Origin: Bacillota bacterium
GTDB taxonomy: Bacteria; Bacillota; Sulfobacillia; JAJYWN01
Direction: 5' to 3'
Assembly: GCA_021791495.1 (NCBI GenBank)
Contig: JAJYWN010000021.1
Span: 1-64,000 of the forward strand
Length of the DNA stretch: 64,000 nucleotides
Both the position numbers and the translations under genes were made by a program. The notes under the pieces were generated by a model. That model saw only the letters and a list, made by a program, of their open reading frames with translations, had not been told where the DNA came from and ran no database searches. Positions 50,687-58,990 of this stretch are shown here, piece after piece; the first letter of the stretch is position 1; each line of letters begins with the position of its first letter.

Positions 50687-52138
50687 ATGCAGCGGACAGC
50701 TCTCGCACAGGATACCGAGACCGAGACCGAGCGCGATGCAATCAGCCAGGATCTACGTTACCTGACCGGCAGCGAAGCAGCCGGCCGGCTCTCCGGCACC
50801 GACGGTGCCCGTCGCGCCTCCGTATACCTGGCCCAGGCACTGGAAGACCTCGGGTTGACCCCCGCCGGCAATGACGGCTACTTCCGGTGGCTTGACGTCG
50901 CGGCCGCACGGCTCACCGGGCCCGCTCGCCTCAAGGCGACCATCGCCAGCGACGTGACCGGTAGCGCGAAAACCCGCACCTACCAGCACCGTAAGGACTT
51001 CGCCGAGATGTCCAGCCTCTCCTCGGGAGGAACGGTTAAGGCCCCCCTGGTCGTAGTCACTGAAGAAGCTCAGGAGGAAAGCGGGCTCCGGCCGGAGGAC
51101 CTGAAAGGCAAGATCGCCCTGATCCCCAAGCGGCCGGCCGGGTTTGATTTCGGCGCCACCGTCACAACCGCCGCCGACCTTGGCGTGGTGGCACTTCTGG
51201 TGGAAATGGGCGAACCGGCGTGGTTCCACAAGACTGTCTATGGTTCACCGAACAATCGCATCCCGGTCTTGCGCGTTACGGCAAGCCTGGCGACCGAACT
51301 GGTTGCCGCTGCTGCTACCGCTGCGGCGGCTGGGCGCTCAGCCGGCGCCGCCGACGGCGGTGACGGTGCGGCCAATGCGGCCGTTCGCGCGGCAGCACCC
51401 TCGCCGGTAGAAGTCGAGATCGATCTGCCCTTGTCGTTCCAGTGGCTACCGTGCCGGAACGTCCTCGGTCTTCTGCCGGCCGGACGGCTGGCGGGCGGAC
51501 ACCTTCCCGGTAGCCTGATGCCGTCGACGCACGCGACGTCGGCCCTCACGCGCACCGTCGCCATCACCGCCCACTTCGACCACGTGGGTGACGACCCGGC
51601 GGGGCCGCGCTTCCCCGGTGCCATGGATAACGCTTCTGGCGTGGCGACGGTGCTGGCCGTCTTGCGGGCCTTGGCGGCACCCGCCCGCCGGACGCGGTTG
51701 CCCTTCAACCTGCTGGTCGGGTTTCTGACCGGCGAAGAGTCGGGGCTGTGGGGAGCCAAGGATCTTGCCGCCCACCCGCCTCGCCCCCTTTCGGCGGCGA
51801 TAAACCTGGACGGGATCGGCTTCGAGCCGGCTCTCCGTGCCATCCGGCTCGGCCGCTCCGCGCCCGGTCACTGGCTGGCGGACCTGGCCGCCGAGACATT
51901 CCAAGGGCTCGGCATCGAAGTCCGCTGGGTCACCGGCACCGACGATTCGGCCGCTTTCATGAATGCCGGCCTCTCCACCCTGGGACTTGGTCAGATGGCC
52001 ACCGAGCCCTGGCCGGCCGCCATGCACACGCCGGAAGACACCGCTGAGGTCCTGCACCTCTCCACCATCAAGGAGGGCGCCGACGCCATTCTATCGCTGC
52101 TTGACCGCCTGGCGGCCCGACCCGCTCGGGCGTTCTAA
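50687..52138 (+). CDS. M28-family zinc aminopeptidase with PA domain
   Basis: A 483-residue peptidase. Zinc ligands fit M28: His and Asp in TAHFDHVGD, Asp in GAMDNASG, Glu pair in LTGEESGLWG, Asp in AINLDGIGF and His in MHTPEDT. An inserted PA-type region lies before them (LKGKIALIPKR, GVVALLVEMGEP), carrying an Ala/Gly-rich insert around residues 205-235. No signal peptide is visible, unusual for this family. It has its own promoter but sits between the ArsR-type regulator and the Cys-rich/permease pair, so a link to metal handling is possible but unproven. Confidence 0.85.
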   Translation: MQRTALAQDTETETERDAISQDLRYLTGSEAAGRLSGTDGARRASVYLAQALEDLGLTPAGNDGYFRWLDVAAARLTGPARLKATIASDVTGSAKTRTYQHRKDFAEMSSLSSGGTVKAPLVVVTEEAQEESGLRPEDLKGKIALIPKRPAGFDFGATVTTAADLGVVALLVEMGEPAWFHKTVYGSPNNRIPVLRVTASLATELVAAAATAAAAGRSAGAADGGDGAANAAVRAAAPSPVEVEIDLPLSFQWLPCRNVLGLLPAGRLAGGHLPGSLMPSTHATSALTRTVAITAHFDHVGDDPAGPRFPGAMDNASGVATVLAVLRALAAPARRTRLPFNLLVGFLTGEESGLWGAKDLAAHPPRPLSAAINLDGIGFEPALRAIRLGRSAPGHWLADLAAETFQGLGIEVRWVTGTDDSAAFMNAGLSTLGLGQMATEPWPAAMHTPEDTAEVLHLSTIKEGADAILSLLDRLAARPARAF

Positions 52139-52206
52139 GCTCCAATCGGTATCACGCCACACGGTATCACGCTTCCACAAACCAATTCCCAAGGAGGTCT
52201 GAAGTC

Positions 52207-52548
52207 ATGTCTCAGAATCAGAATGAAAAGAAGAACGGCGGTTTGTTCGTGACCCTGATCAAGAAGTCGGTCGGCCTGCCGACCGGGAACTCGTCTTGTT
52301 GTGGCCCGGCCCCAGCCGCCGGCGCGGCGGAGCCGAAGACGGGCGCGGGTGCGTCCAATGCGGTGGCCGGGTCCTCCTGCCGCGGCCCCACCGAGGAGGC
52401 AGGCACCGCCCAGTCCGCCCAATCCTCGTGCTGCTCCACCGCATCACCGACCAGTGCCGACGCCTCATCCTGCTGCGGCACGGCAGCAACCTCTCCGGCA
52501 ACACCCGCCTCCGCCCCGGCCCAGAAGAACACCAACTGCTGCGGATAG
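52207..52548 (+). CDS. Small protein with repeated Cys-Cys-Gly motifs
   Basis: A 113-residue protein. After a basic, partly hydrophobic start (GGLFVTLIKKSVGLPTGN) it is an Ala/Pro/Thr/Ser-rich low-complexity chain carrying SSCCG-type motifs: four Cys-Cys pairs and a single Cys, ending in NCCG. The ATG follows a strong AAGGAGG site. It resembles no enzyme; a thiol-rich metal carrier or buffer is the natural guess. The next gene is a permease with a CSCG motif, and the regulator upstream also has a Cys-rich tail. Confidence 0.7.
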   Translation: MSQNQNEKKNGGLFVTLIKKSVGLPTGNSSCCGPAPAAGAAEPKTGAGASNAVAGSSCRGPTEEAGTAQSAQSSCCSTASPTSADASSCCGTAATSPATPASAPAQKNTNCCG

Positions 52549-52645
52549 GACCGGCCGCACGGGCGCAGGTCAAGATCATTCGAGACCGGGGTGCGGGCCG
52601 GCCCGCACCCCCTATTTCAGCAAGATTGCGGGAGGCTTGAGCACA

Positions 52646-53614
52646 ATGGACTTCGTGGTGAACTTGACCGTGACCGCACTAGGAAAAGTGTGGCACACCT
52701 TCTCCGGAAACTGGCCCCTCTTAGTGATCAGCGCCCTGATCGCCGCATCGATGAAGCTATACGTCGACCAGAAGAAGGTGGCCGCTTTCCTCCAGCGGCA
52801 CAAGGGTGCCGGCGTGGTGGGAGCCACCGCAGTCGGGGTCACCACGCCTTTGTGCTCATGCGGCACCACGGCCGTCATCCTTGGCATGATGGCCAATGCC
52901 CTGCCTTGGGCGCCCATCGTGGCCTTCATGGTCGCCTCGCCGCTCACCTCGCCGTCGGAACTGGTGTATAGCGCCGGCCTGTTTGGCTGGCCTTTCGCCC
53001 TGACGTTTTTTGTGGCCTCGATCGTGCTGGGGTTGGCCGGCGGCGTGGTGGCACACTTCCTTGAGCGGCGGGGGTGGCTGACGAATCAGGCGCGCTTCAG
53101 CCCGGTTCTGGGCGATGCGGCCGTGACTGGGGCCGAGTCGAGCGCGGCGGAGGCTGCTCTCGCATCTGGAAAGACTGCTCGGCCATCCCTGGCGGACCTA
53201 CTCCGCGAGACCGCCGTCGTCGGCCGGCGCCTCCTCCTGTTCTTCCTCGGGTTCGCCTTCATCGGTTACATCTTGAACGGCCTTATCCCCGAGACGTGGG
53301 TCTCCACGCTCTTTGGCGGCGGCCGCGTGTACGGCGTGCCGGTGGCGGCGACGCTGGGCCTTCCACTCTACATCAACACCGAGGCCTCGCTCCCCCTGGT
53401 ACGCTCGCTGATGAACCTTGGCATGAGCCCCGGCGCCACGCTGGCCTTTCTCATCACCGGCGCGGGCACCTCCATCGGCGCCATAACCGGCGCCCTGACC
53501 ATCGCCCGTTGGCGGGTGGTCGGGACCGTCATCGGGACCCTGTGGGTGGGCGCGACACTCATTGGCTACCTATACAACAGCGCCTTGGCCACAGGGTTGA
53601 TCGTAATGCGGTAA
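52646..53614 (+). CDS. PF03773-type permease with CSCG motif
   Basis: A 322-residue membrane protein with about eight hydrophobic segments in two blocks, joined by a polar loop (about 145-185). The family motif TPLCSCGTTAV is present after the first block and a second conserved region, NTEASLPLVRSLM, in the other. Related permeases include ArsP, which exports trivalent organoarsenicals, and proteins linked to heavy-metal efflux. The ATG at 52646 follows GGGAGG; the frame is open upstream to 52301 but that part overlaps the CCG protein and is not coding. Likely the export arm of the module. Confidence 0.85.
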   Translation: MDFVVNLTVTALGKVWHTFSGNWPLLVISALIAASMKLYVDQKKVAAFLQRHKGAGVVGATAVGVTTPLCSCGTTAVILGMMANALPWAPIVAFMVASPLTSPSELVYSAGLFGWPFALTFFVASIVLGLAGGVVAHFLERRGWLTNQARFSPVLGDAAVTGAESSAAEAALASGKTARPSLADLLRETAVVGRRLLLFFLGFAFIGYILNGLIPETWVSTLFGGGRVYGVPVAATLGLPLYINTEASLPLVRSLMNLGMSPGATLAFLITGAGTSIGAITGALTIARWRVVGTVIGTLWVGATLIGYLYNSALATGLIVMR

Positions 53615-53620
53615 GCACAT

Positions 53621-54463
53621 CTAGCCCGCCGTGGCCCGGTGGAAGGCGACGATGGCTTTGGCCACCTCGACGGCGATCAGTTCAATGAAGCGGCGCCCGT
53701 CCTCTTCGTTCGCCAGTAAAGGAGCTTCGGTATAGCCGCCCACGCGCTGCCAATCGCCGCTCTTCTGGACCAGCAGGCCGGGGGGAGTGAGTCCGGCGTA
53801 GTTGATGGGGGCCGGGTGGCCCGCATCCTTGGGAAAGCGGTCGTGGCGCACTAAGTCCGGCGCCAACGCCATCATGAGGGACGTCTCGAAGTTACCGGCA
53901 TGGCCCGGGAAGTTACCAAACTTACCCACCCCTGCCTCGCGGGCGGCGCCCTGAGCCACCGTCCAGTAGGAACAGGCGGCAAAGGCGACCCCGGCTGCCA
54001 CCGCCTCCGGCCTCAGCACCAGGTCGCGCCCCGCCAGCCGCACACACTCATCGTTACCGCCATGGGCGTTCAGGACGAAGATGCGTCGGAAGCCGGCCTT
54101 GACGGCGCAATCCAGCAGGTCGTGGAGCACGGCCATGTAGGTCTCGGTCCGCAGCGAGAGCGCCGAGTAGATCAGGTGATGCTGGGAATTCCCGAAGGGG
54201 ACCAACGGCGCAAGGCATACGGCGGGTCCCTTCTTGTCCGCCGTCGGTCGGCCGGTCTCCAGCCCGTCGGGTTTCGAATCGTCGGCCGCCAGTTCGGCCG
54301 CCCGCCGGGCGATGGCTTCCCCAATGGCGCAGTCAGTCTTCAGAGGTAGGTGTGGGCCGTGCTGCTCGGTGGCGGCCGTGGGCAGCACCAGCGTCATTTG
54401 CGGCGCAAGCTCCCGTACCTCGTCGCGCGTCATTTCGTTCAATACCATGAACTGGCCGCTCAC
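53621..54463 (-). CDS. Creatininase-family amidohydrolase
   Basis: A 280-residue protein with the creatininase pattern: TAATEQHGPHLPL (metal-binding Glu and His), a later FVLNAHGGND and GHAGNFETSLMM. The family hydrolyses cyclic amides (creatinine) or formamide-type compounds, including steps in riboflavin-related and mycofactocin pathways. Here it is the third gene of a minus-strand group with an enolase-superfamily enzyme and an M20 amidohydrolase, which suggests breakdown of an amide-containing compound. GTG at 54463 follows GGAGG. A ~20-residue polar insert lies after the first metal motif. Confidence 0.85.
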   Translation of the reverse strand: MSGQFMVLNEMTRDEVRELAPQMTLVLPTAATEQHGPHLPLKTDCAIGEAIARRAAELAADDSKPDGLETGRPTADKKGPAVCLAPLVPFGNSQHHLIYSALSLRTETYMAVLHDLLDCAVKAGFRRIFVLNAHGGNDECVRLAGRDLVLRPEAVAAGVAFAACSYWTVAQGAAREAGVGKFGNFPGHAGNFETSLMMALAPDLVRHDRFPKDAGHPAPINYAGLTPPGLLVQKSGDWQRVGGYTEAPLLANEEDGRRFIELIAVEVAKAIVAFHRATAG

Positions 54464-54564
54464 CGCGCAAGCCTCCCCCTCCAGACTCCGGCGCTCTAGG
54501 CTCCTGTCCTCTGGACTCCTGTCTTCATCATGTGGCTGTTGCTGGGCCGAGACGCACTGCCCAG

Positions 54565-55704
54565 TCAGGCCACGCTGTCGCCATCCCGCTCGTTCGCCGC
54601 CGAGGCCCTTGCCAGCGCATCCTCGTCGATGGTGACACCCAGTCCCGGGCCGCCCGGCGCCGGCAACACCCCGCCGACCACCTTGGTCAGCGGTTCGTTC
54701 ACCACGTCACCCATCTGGAGGGTCAGGGTCGTGTCCATGGCGTGGTTGATCACCCGCGTCGCCGCCGCCACGTGGAGGTGCGCCGCCGTGGAAATGCCCA
54801 GCTCCGAACCGCTGTGCATGGACATGTCCAGGCCCAGCATCTCGCAGGCACCGGCCAGCTTGCGCGTGGGATGGATCCCTCCCCACTTGTGCACGTCCGC
54901 CAGGATGACATCGACTGCCCCCAGCCGGAGAGCGGCCGGCACATCGTCAGGCTTTACGACGCACATGTTGGTCGCCAGGGGCATCCGCGCCTCGCGGCGG
55001 ACCCTGGCCATGGCATCCAGGCCCTCGACCGGGTCTTCAAGGTAGTCCATGGTTAGCGCCTGAAGGCGCGGCAGGAGGCGCAAGGTGTCGGCCACCCTCC
55101 AGGCCGCGTTCGGATCGACCCGCAGCCTAACCGCACCTCCGAAAACCTCCTGTAAGGCCTCCATGTTCAACACATCCTGCTCCGGGTCGTGGCTGCCCTT
55201 CAGCTTAATGACCTTGACTCCCTGCTCGGCGACCAGGGCCTTTCCGTCTTCCGCCAGCGCGCGGGCCAGGTCCTTCCCCCTGAATCCGCGGTGGGACGGC
55301 TTCTTGAAAACCAGCCCGCTCACCGGGATCTCGCGCCGGTAGTAGCCGCCCAAGAGAACAGCCAGAGGCCGCCCCGCCACCTTTCCGAGCAGGTCCCAGC
55401 AGGCCATTTCGATGCCCGCCAACGCGGCGAAGCCGACGTACCCGTAGAAGAAGGGGACCATGTGGTGTTTTGCCAGCATGGTCTCGATGTCCAGCGGGTC
55501 GACACCGATCAGGTCCGGCGTTAAGGTCTGGATGATGGCGGCTGTGGGCCGGCCACGGAAAGTCTCCCCAAGGCCCTCCAACCCCTCGTCGGTTCGTATG
55601 CGCACCACCGTGCGCGTGGTGGCGGCACGAGTGCCCACACTGCTGGAAAAGGGGACCGATAGCGGTACGTTGACGACGATTGTCTGCACAGACGTTATCT
55701 TCAC
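54565..55704 (-). CDS. Enolase-superfamily dehydratase (glucarate-dehydratase-like)
   Basis: A 379-residue mandelate racemase/muconate lactonising type protein. Metal ligands lie in LRVDPNAAW, YLEDPVEG and near ILADVHKWGG; a KLKGS segment supplies the second-strand Lys, and MHSGSELGIS carries the His and Glu seen near the active site of glucarate dehydratase relatives. It likely removes a proton next to a carboxylate and may eliminate water from a sugar acid. The true substrate is unclear. It lies 48 bases after the M20 gene and 101 bases before the creatininase-type gene. Confidence 0.85.
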   Translation of the reverse strand: MKITSVQTIVVNVPLSVPFSSSVGTRAATTRTVVRIRTDEGLEGLGETFRGRPTAAIIQTLTPDLIGVDPLDIETMLAKHHMVPFFYGYVGFAALAGIEMACWDLLGKVAGRPLAVLLGGYYRREIPVSGLVFKKPSHRGFRGKDLARALAEDGKALVAEQGVKVIKLKGSHDPEQDVLNMEALQEVFGGAVRLRVDPNAAWRVADTLRLLPRLQALTMDYLEDPVEGLDAMARVRREARMPLATNMCVVKPDDVPAALRLGAVDVILADVHKWGGIHPTRKLAGACEMLGLDMSMHSGSELGISTAAHLHVAAATRVINHAMDTTLTLQMGDVVNEPLTKVVGGVLPAPGGPGLGVTIDEDALARASAANERDGDSVA

Positions 55705-55752
55705 CGAGCCTGACCTCCCAGGTCCAGACCTACCTGCCCTGCCTGTTCCATC

Positions 55753-56964
55753 CTACCCTCGCGCGCCGGCGCGCCGCGCGGCGAACTCGGCCCGTACCCC
55801 TTCCAACAGGCCCGGCTTCATCACCACGTCCACCGCGGTTAGAGCCAGGGCCTTAACCCCGATAAGCATCACCCGGAGGGCTTCCTCCGTGCCTGCGGCC
55901 TCGGTAAAAGCGTGACTGTGGCTGGGCGCCTTGTCGGCGTCCACTATCTTCAGGTAGGCGTGGATGGTGGGTGCGGCGTGGCTGACGTTGCCGATGTCGC
56001 TGCTGCCGACACCCTTGATCGTGTCCGGAGCGACAGTCTCGACGCCAAGGCCGTGCGCGTTCTCAAGGAAGGCCCCGATCAACTGCGGGCTCTCGACCCG
56101 TTCCCGGTAGGTGGACTGCTGCTCGATCTCGAGCCTGGTCCCGGTAGCCTCGGCCGCCCCACGGGCGCAGGCCAAGGCACGCGAATAGGCCAGCTCCAGC
56201 GTGGGAAGGGTCGCGGCGCGCACGTAGTAGTACAGCTCGGCGTACTCCGGGACGATATTGGGCGCGGCGCCACCGTGGGAGAAGATACCGTGGATCCGCA
56301 CGTCGGTGGGCAAGTGCTGGCGCAAGCCGTTAATGGCCACATAGGTCTGGACCGCGGCCTCCAAGGCGTTGATGCCTTGGTCGGGCCGGCCGGAGGCGTG
56401 AGCGGGCTTCCCGTAGTACTTCAGCTTGAAGCCACGCATGGCCAAGCTGCCGCGCCCGCAGGTACTGTAGGTGCTGGGATGCACCATCATGGCCGCATCA
56501 AGGCCATCGAACAGCCCGGCGTCGGTCATAGCCACCTTGCCACCGCCTGCTTCCTCGGCCGGCGTGCCGAAGAGCAGGATGCGGGCGGGCAGGTCGGCAG
56601 CCTGGCAGGCCAGCGCCGCCCCCACGGACATGGCGGCGATGAGGTTGTGGCCGCAGGCATGGCCGAGGCCGGGCAGGGCGTCATATTCGGCCAGGAAGGC
56701 GATAGTCGGGCGGTTGTCGCTCATTGCCGCGCCCCCGCTCGCATCCCCCACCCACTCGGCCCGCAGGGCGGTCGACAGACCGGCAACCTCGCGTTCCACC
56801 TCGAACCCGTGGGCCTCCATGGTCTCGGCCACCCGGGCAGACGCCTTGAACTCCTGGTAGGCCACTTCCGGGTTCATGTATAGATACTCGTTCAATGCCC
56901 GTAACTCACGGTCAAGGCCCTCAGCGGCCTGCACGACCTTGGCTCTGGCTTCCTGCCGGTCCAA
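55753..56964 (-). CDS. M20-family amidohydrolase (AbgB/amino-acylase-like)
   Basis: A 403-residue M20D peptidase-type enzyme: GHACGHNLIAAMSVGAAL, GTPAEEAGGGKVAM with the catalytic Glu, YYGKPAHASGRPDQGINAL and a final SHSHAFTEAA His. It resembles p-aminobenzoyl-glutamate hydrolase subunit B and other N-acyl amino acid hydrolases, which cut amide bonds to an amino acid. A short Gly/Ala-rich insert (about 73-83) interrupts the N-terminal part. First gene of the three-gene amide-related group. Confidence 0.9.
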   Translation of the reverse strand: MDRQEARAKVVQAAEGLDRELRALNEYLYMNPEVAYQEFKASARVAETMEAHGFEVEREVAGLSTALRAEWVGDASGGAAMSDNRPTIAFLAEYDALPGLGHACGHNLIAAMSVGAALACQAADLPARILLFGTPAEEAGGGKVAMTDAGLFDGLDAAMMVHPSTYSTCGRGSLAMRGFKLKYYGKPAHASGRPDQGINALEAAVQTYVAINGLRQHLPTDVRIHGIFSHGGAAPNIVPEYAELYYYVRAATLPTLELAYSRALACARGAAEATGTRLEIEQQSTYRERVESPQLIGAFLENAHGLGVETVAPDTIKGVGSSDIGNVSHAAPTIHAYLKIVDADKAPSHSHAFTEAAGTEEALRVMLIGVKALALTAVDVVMKPGLLEGVRAEFAARRAGARG

Positions 56965-57023
56965 TTAGATAGCACCTCCTATGATGGTTTGCAGCGTGTC
57001 TCACGGTGTACCTACGACTATGC

Positions 57024-58118
57024 CTACAGCCCGGCGGGAAGCAAGTGCCCCCAGCCATCCGTCAACGCTGATTCGGTAACGATAGAACGGACCTTGACCA
57101 CTAGGTCCCGACTCTGGCTCCCCGAAATCTCTTTGCGGCGATGAAGCTGGCCGACCACTATACCAGGGTGGACGCCGATCTCCTCAGCGAATCGGATTAT
57201 CTTCTGCTTCGAGTAAAAGGGCCGAGTCCTGGCCATAAACTGGTCCAGCGCATCAGATGGCACGAGGAAGTCGTCCGCAAAAACATCAACCGGTTCTCCA
57301 GTGCCCGGACGCTCCTCGCCGGAGGCTCCAAAGAGATCTTGCCACTGGTCTCCTTCCCGTCTACCGACATGCCATAGCTCGTGCATGAGTGATTGCCAGA
57401 AACGGTCGATGCGGTCGTGTCGTACCGAGAGGGCTATGATTGGCGACTGACTATCCAGCCATAGGGTTGCCCCGTCGACGTTGGCCGAAGGAAGTGGTTC
57501 AATGATCAGGAATCTGACCCCTCCCTCCGCGAGGATTCCGGATATTAGCTTGAGTCCCTCGGGACTCCGGCGCAACGGCTTCAGTTCTGCGAGTATCCTA
57601 TCCAGTGAAGCGTCCGTGAACATGCGTGCATGCACCATTCGGGCAAGCTGCTTGGCCCGGAATAGCCACGCTCGCACCGTGATGGAAGGCATCTGCGCTA
57701 GCTTCGACTTCTCCTCAAAGCCTCCATTCCCATAGAAACCGAGCACTCGCTGCTCCAGAACCTCAAGATCATCCGACCGTTCTATCCAGCCTCGCTTGGC
57801 CATTTGAGATACAGGGGCCAGGTCATACAGCCGAGCGCGACGGGAGACTTCCTCAGTGTTGGCGCGCTTGTTTGCATGCCACAGGTCGTATGACGTCTGC
57901 AGGTTCATCCAAACCTGCGCAGTAGTCCCGAACGCCGCTGCGAGGCCCGTCGCGGTCTCCGGAGTGACGCCGCATTTGCCGTTAATGAGGTCACTAACTG
58001 TCTGGACAGCGCGGCCGAGAATCTCCGCCAAGTCTGTCTGGGTCCAGCCTCTGGCTTCAAGCTCCATTTTTATGTACTCACCCGGACGCGTGACTTCGGC
58101 CGGAGTCAGTTCGCGCAT
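57024..58118 (-). CDS. HigA-type antitoxin fused to an ImmA/IrrE-like metallopeptidase domain
   Basis: A 364-residue protein. Residues ~5-70 are an XRE/HigA helix-turn-helix (RGWTQTDLAEILGRAVQTVSDLI, FGTTAQVWMNLQ). The C-terminal half holds an HExxH zinc motif (HELWH, ~residue 250) as in ImmA/IrrE proteases. Canonical HigA antitoxins lack this second domain and are about 100 residues. The ATG follows GGGAGG, 15 bases after the toxin gene. The peptidase domain may cleave a repressor or the antitoxin itself; this is inference. Confidence 0.85.
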   Translation of the reverse strand: MRELTPAEVTRPGEYIKMELEARGWTQTDLAEILGRAVQTVSDLINGKCGVTPETATGLAAAFGTTAQVWMNLQTSYDLWHANKRANTEEVSRRARLYDLAPVSQMAKRGWIERSDDLEVLEQRVLGFYGNGGFEEKSKLAQMPSITVRAWLFRAKQLARMVHARMFTDASLDRILAELKPLRRSPEGLKLISGILAEGGVRFLIIEPLPSANVDGATLWLDSQSPIIALSVRHDRIDRFWQSLMHELWHVGRREGDQWQDLFGASGEERPGTGEPVDVFADDFLVPSDALDQFMARTRPFYSKQKIIRFAEEIGVHPGIVVGQLHRRKEISGSQSRDLVVKVRSIVTESALTDGWGHLLPAGL

Positions 58119-58133
58119 ATCGTCCTCCCCCCT

Positions 58134-58424
58134 TTAGTGGTAGTCCTCGACACTCTGAATGAGGACGACCTTTCTGGGCGCATGGCCGACGAATCGCAGC
58201 ACCAGCCTGAACTGATCATTCAGTCTCATGGAGTGTGTGCCGGCATCATCGAGCTTCTCATCGTGCAAGGACTTCATGGAACAGAAGTCTCTCTCGTCCG
58301 CGGCCTGTTGGATGTAGTGAACCAACCGGCGAAGGGCTTTCACTAGTCCTGGAGACAGCTTACCGGCAAACTGCAGATCGGTGTACAGCCTTTCCAGGTC
58401 TCCGTTCATGAAGCGCACTTCCAT
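58134..58424 (-). CDS. HigB/RelE-type toxin
   Basis: A 96-residue protein of the HigB kind: MEVRFMNGDLERLYTD start, KALRRLVHYIQQA helix, LHDEKLDDAGTHSMRLNDQFRL strand pair and a final VVLIQSVEDYH. HigB toxins cut mRNA on the ribosome. The start at 58424 is supported by the first beta strand; a longer frame to 58523 has no support. The -10 element ends six bases before this ATG, so the mRNA may be leaderless. Toxin first, antitoxin second is the usual hig order. Confidence 0.85.
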   Translation of the reverse strand: MEVRFMNGDLERLYTDLQFAGKLSPGLVKALRRLVHYIQQAADERDFCSMKSLHDEKLDDAGTHSMRLNDQFRLVLRFVGHAPRKVVLIQSVEDYH

Positions 58425-58430
58425 GGATAC

Positions 58431-58459
58431 AGAATACTGGAAGAAACAGGGCAAGTCAA
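58431..58459 (-). promoter_or_regulatory. Promoter of the higBA pair
   Basis: Minus-strand TTGACT (58454-58459) and TATTCT (58431-58436) are separated by exactly 17 bases. The -10 hexamer ends six bases before the toxin ATG, which places the transcription start at or next to the start codon. Confidence 0.7.
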
Positions 58460-58533
58460 TAGGGTAATCCGCCAATCCGTGAAGTGACGAATACGCTCCG
58501 CCAGATACGCAGTAGCAGGACACTCCTGCGCAG

Positions 58534-58563
58534 CGTATTCGCTGCCCGAACGGTGGTACGATA
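58534..58563 (+). promoter_or_regulatory. Conserved promoter and leader of the second RRM gene
   Basis: Matches the block upstream of the first RRM gene (39995-40025), including TGGTACGAT (extended -10 at 58557-58562). The leader between it and the gene also holds two exact direct copies of AGGCCCGGGACTT (58573-58585 and 58614-58626), which the first gene lacks. Confidence 0.55.
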
Positions 58564-58648
58564 CCTATTTGTAGGCCCGGGACTTCGTCCGCGTCTTGGC
58601 CAGGCTGAAGGTGAGGCCCGGGACTTAACCACTCAGAAGAGGTGAAGC

Positions 58649-58945
58649 ATGACCAAGAGACTTTTCGTAGGCAATCTCAGTTGGGATACCACTGATGAGG
58701 ATCTCCGGGCGGAGTTCAGCCGTGTCGCGCCGGTGCTCTCCGCCACAGTGGCGACGGATAGGGACACCGGCCGGTCGCGGGGCTTCGGCTTTGTGGAAGT
58801 GGAGGAAGCGGACGCCACGGCGGTCATCTCCAGCATGAATGGCAAGGACGTGAGCGGCCGTCAGCTGACGGTGAACGAAGCCAGGCCCAAAGAACCCCGG
58901 GGCGACTCGGGTGGCTACCGGCGCGGCGGTTCGGGCCGCTACTAG
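58649..58945 (+). CDS. RRM-type RNA-binding protein, second copy
   Basis: A 98-residue RRM protein with RNP2 LFVGNLSW and RNP1 RGFGFVEV and a Gly/Arg-rich tail. It differs from the copy at 40096-40392 at only about a dozen residues, mostly in the tail and at charged surface sites, while many codons differ, so both are under selection to keep the protein. The shared promoter block and ribosome binding region suggest similar control. A weak hairpin follows the gene at 58966-58985. Confidence 0.9.
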   Translation: MTKRLFVGNLSWDTTDEDLRAEFSRVAPVLSATVATDRDTGRSRGFGFVEVEEADATAVISSMNGKDVSGRQLTVNEARPKEPRGDSGGYRRGGSGRY

Positions 58946-58965
58946 GCCCAAGACCTGCGTCATGC

Positions 58966-58990
58966 CTAGCCGTTCAAACGGTTAGGGTTT
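58966..58990 (+). terminator. Weak terminator-like hairpin
   Basis: CTAGCCGT-TCAA-ACGGTTAG (one G-T pair) is followed by GGGTTT, with only three T. It is a possible but weak end for the RRM transcript. Confidence 0.35.

Noticed and set aside
52301-52645. N-terminal extension of the PF03773-type permease
   Set aside because: The extension is Pro/Arg-rich, overlaps the CCG protein in another frame and lacks membrane segments; the permease starts at 52646.
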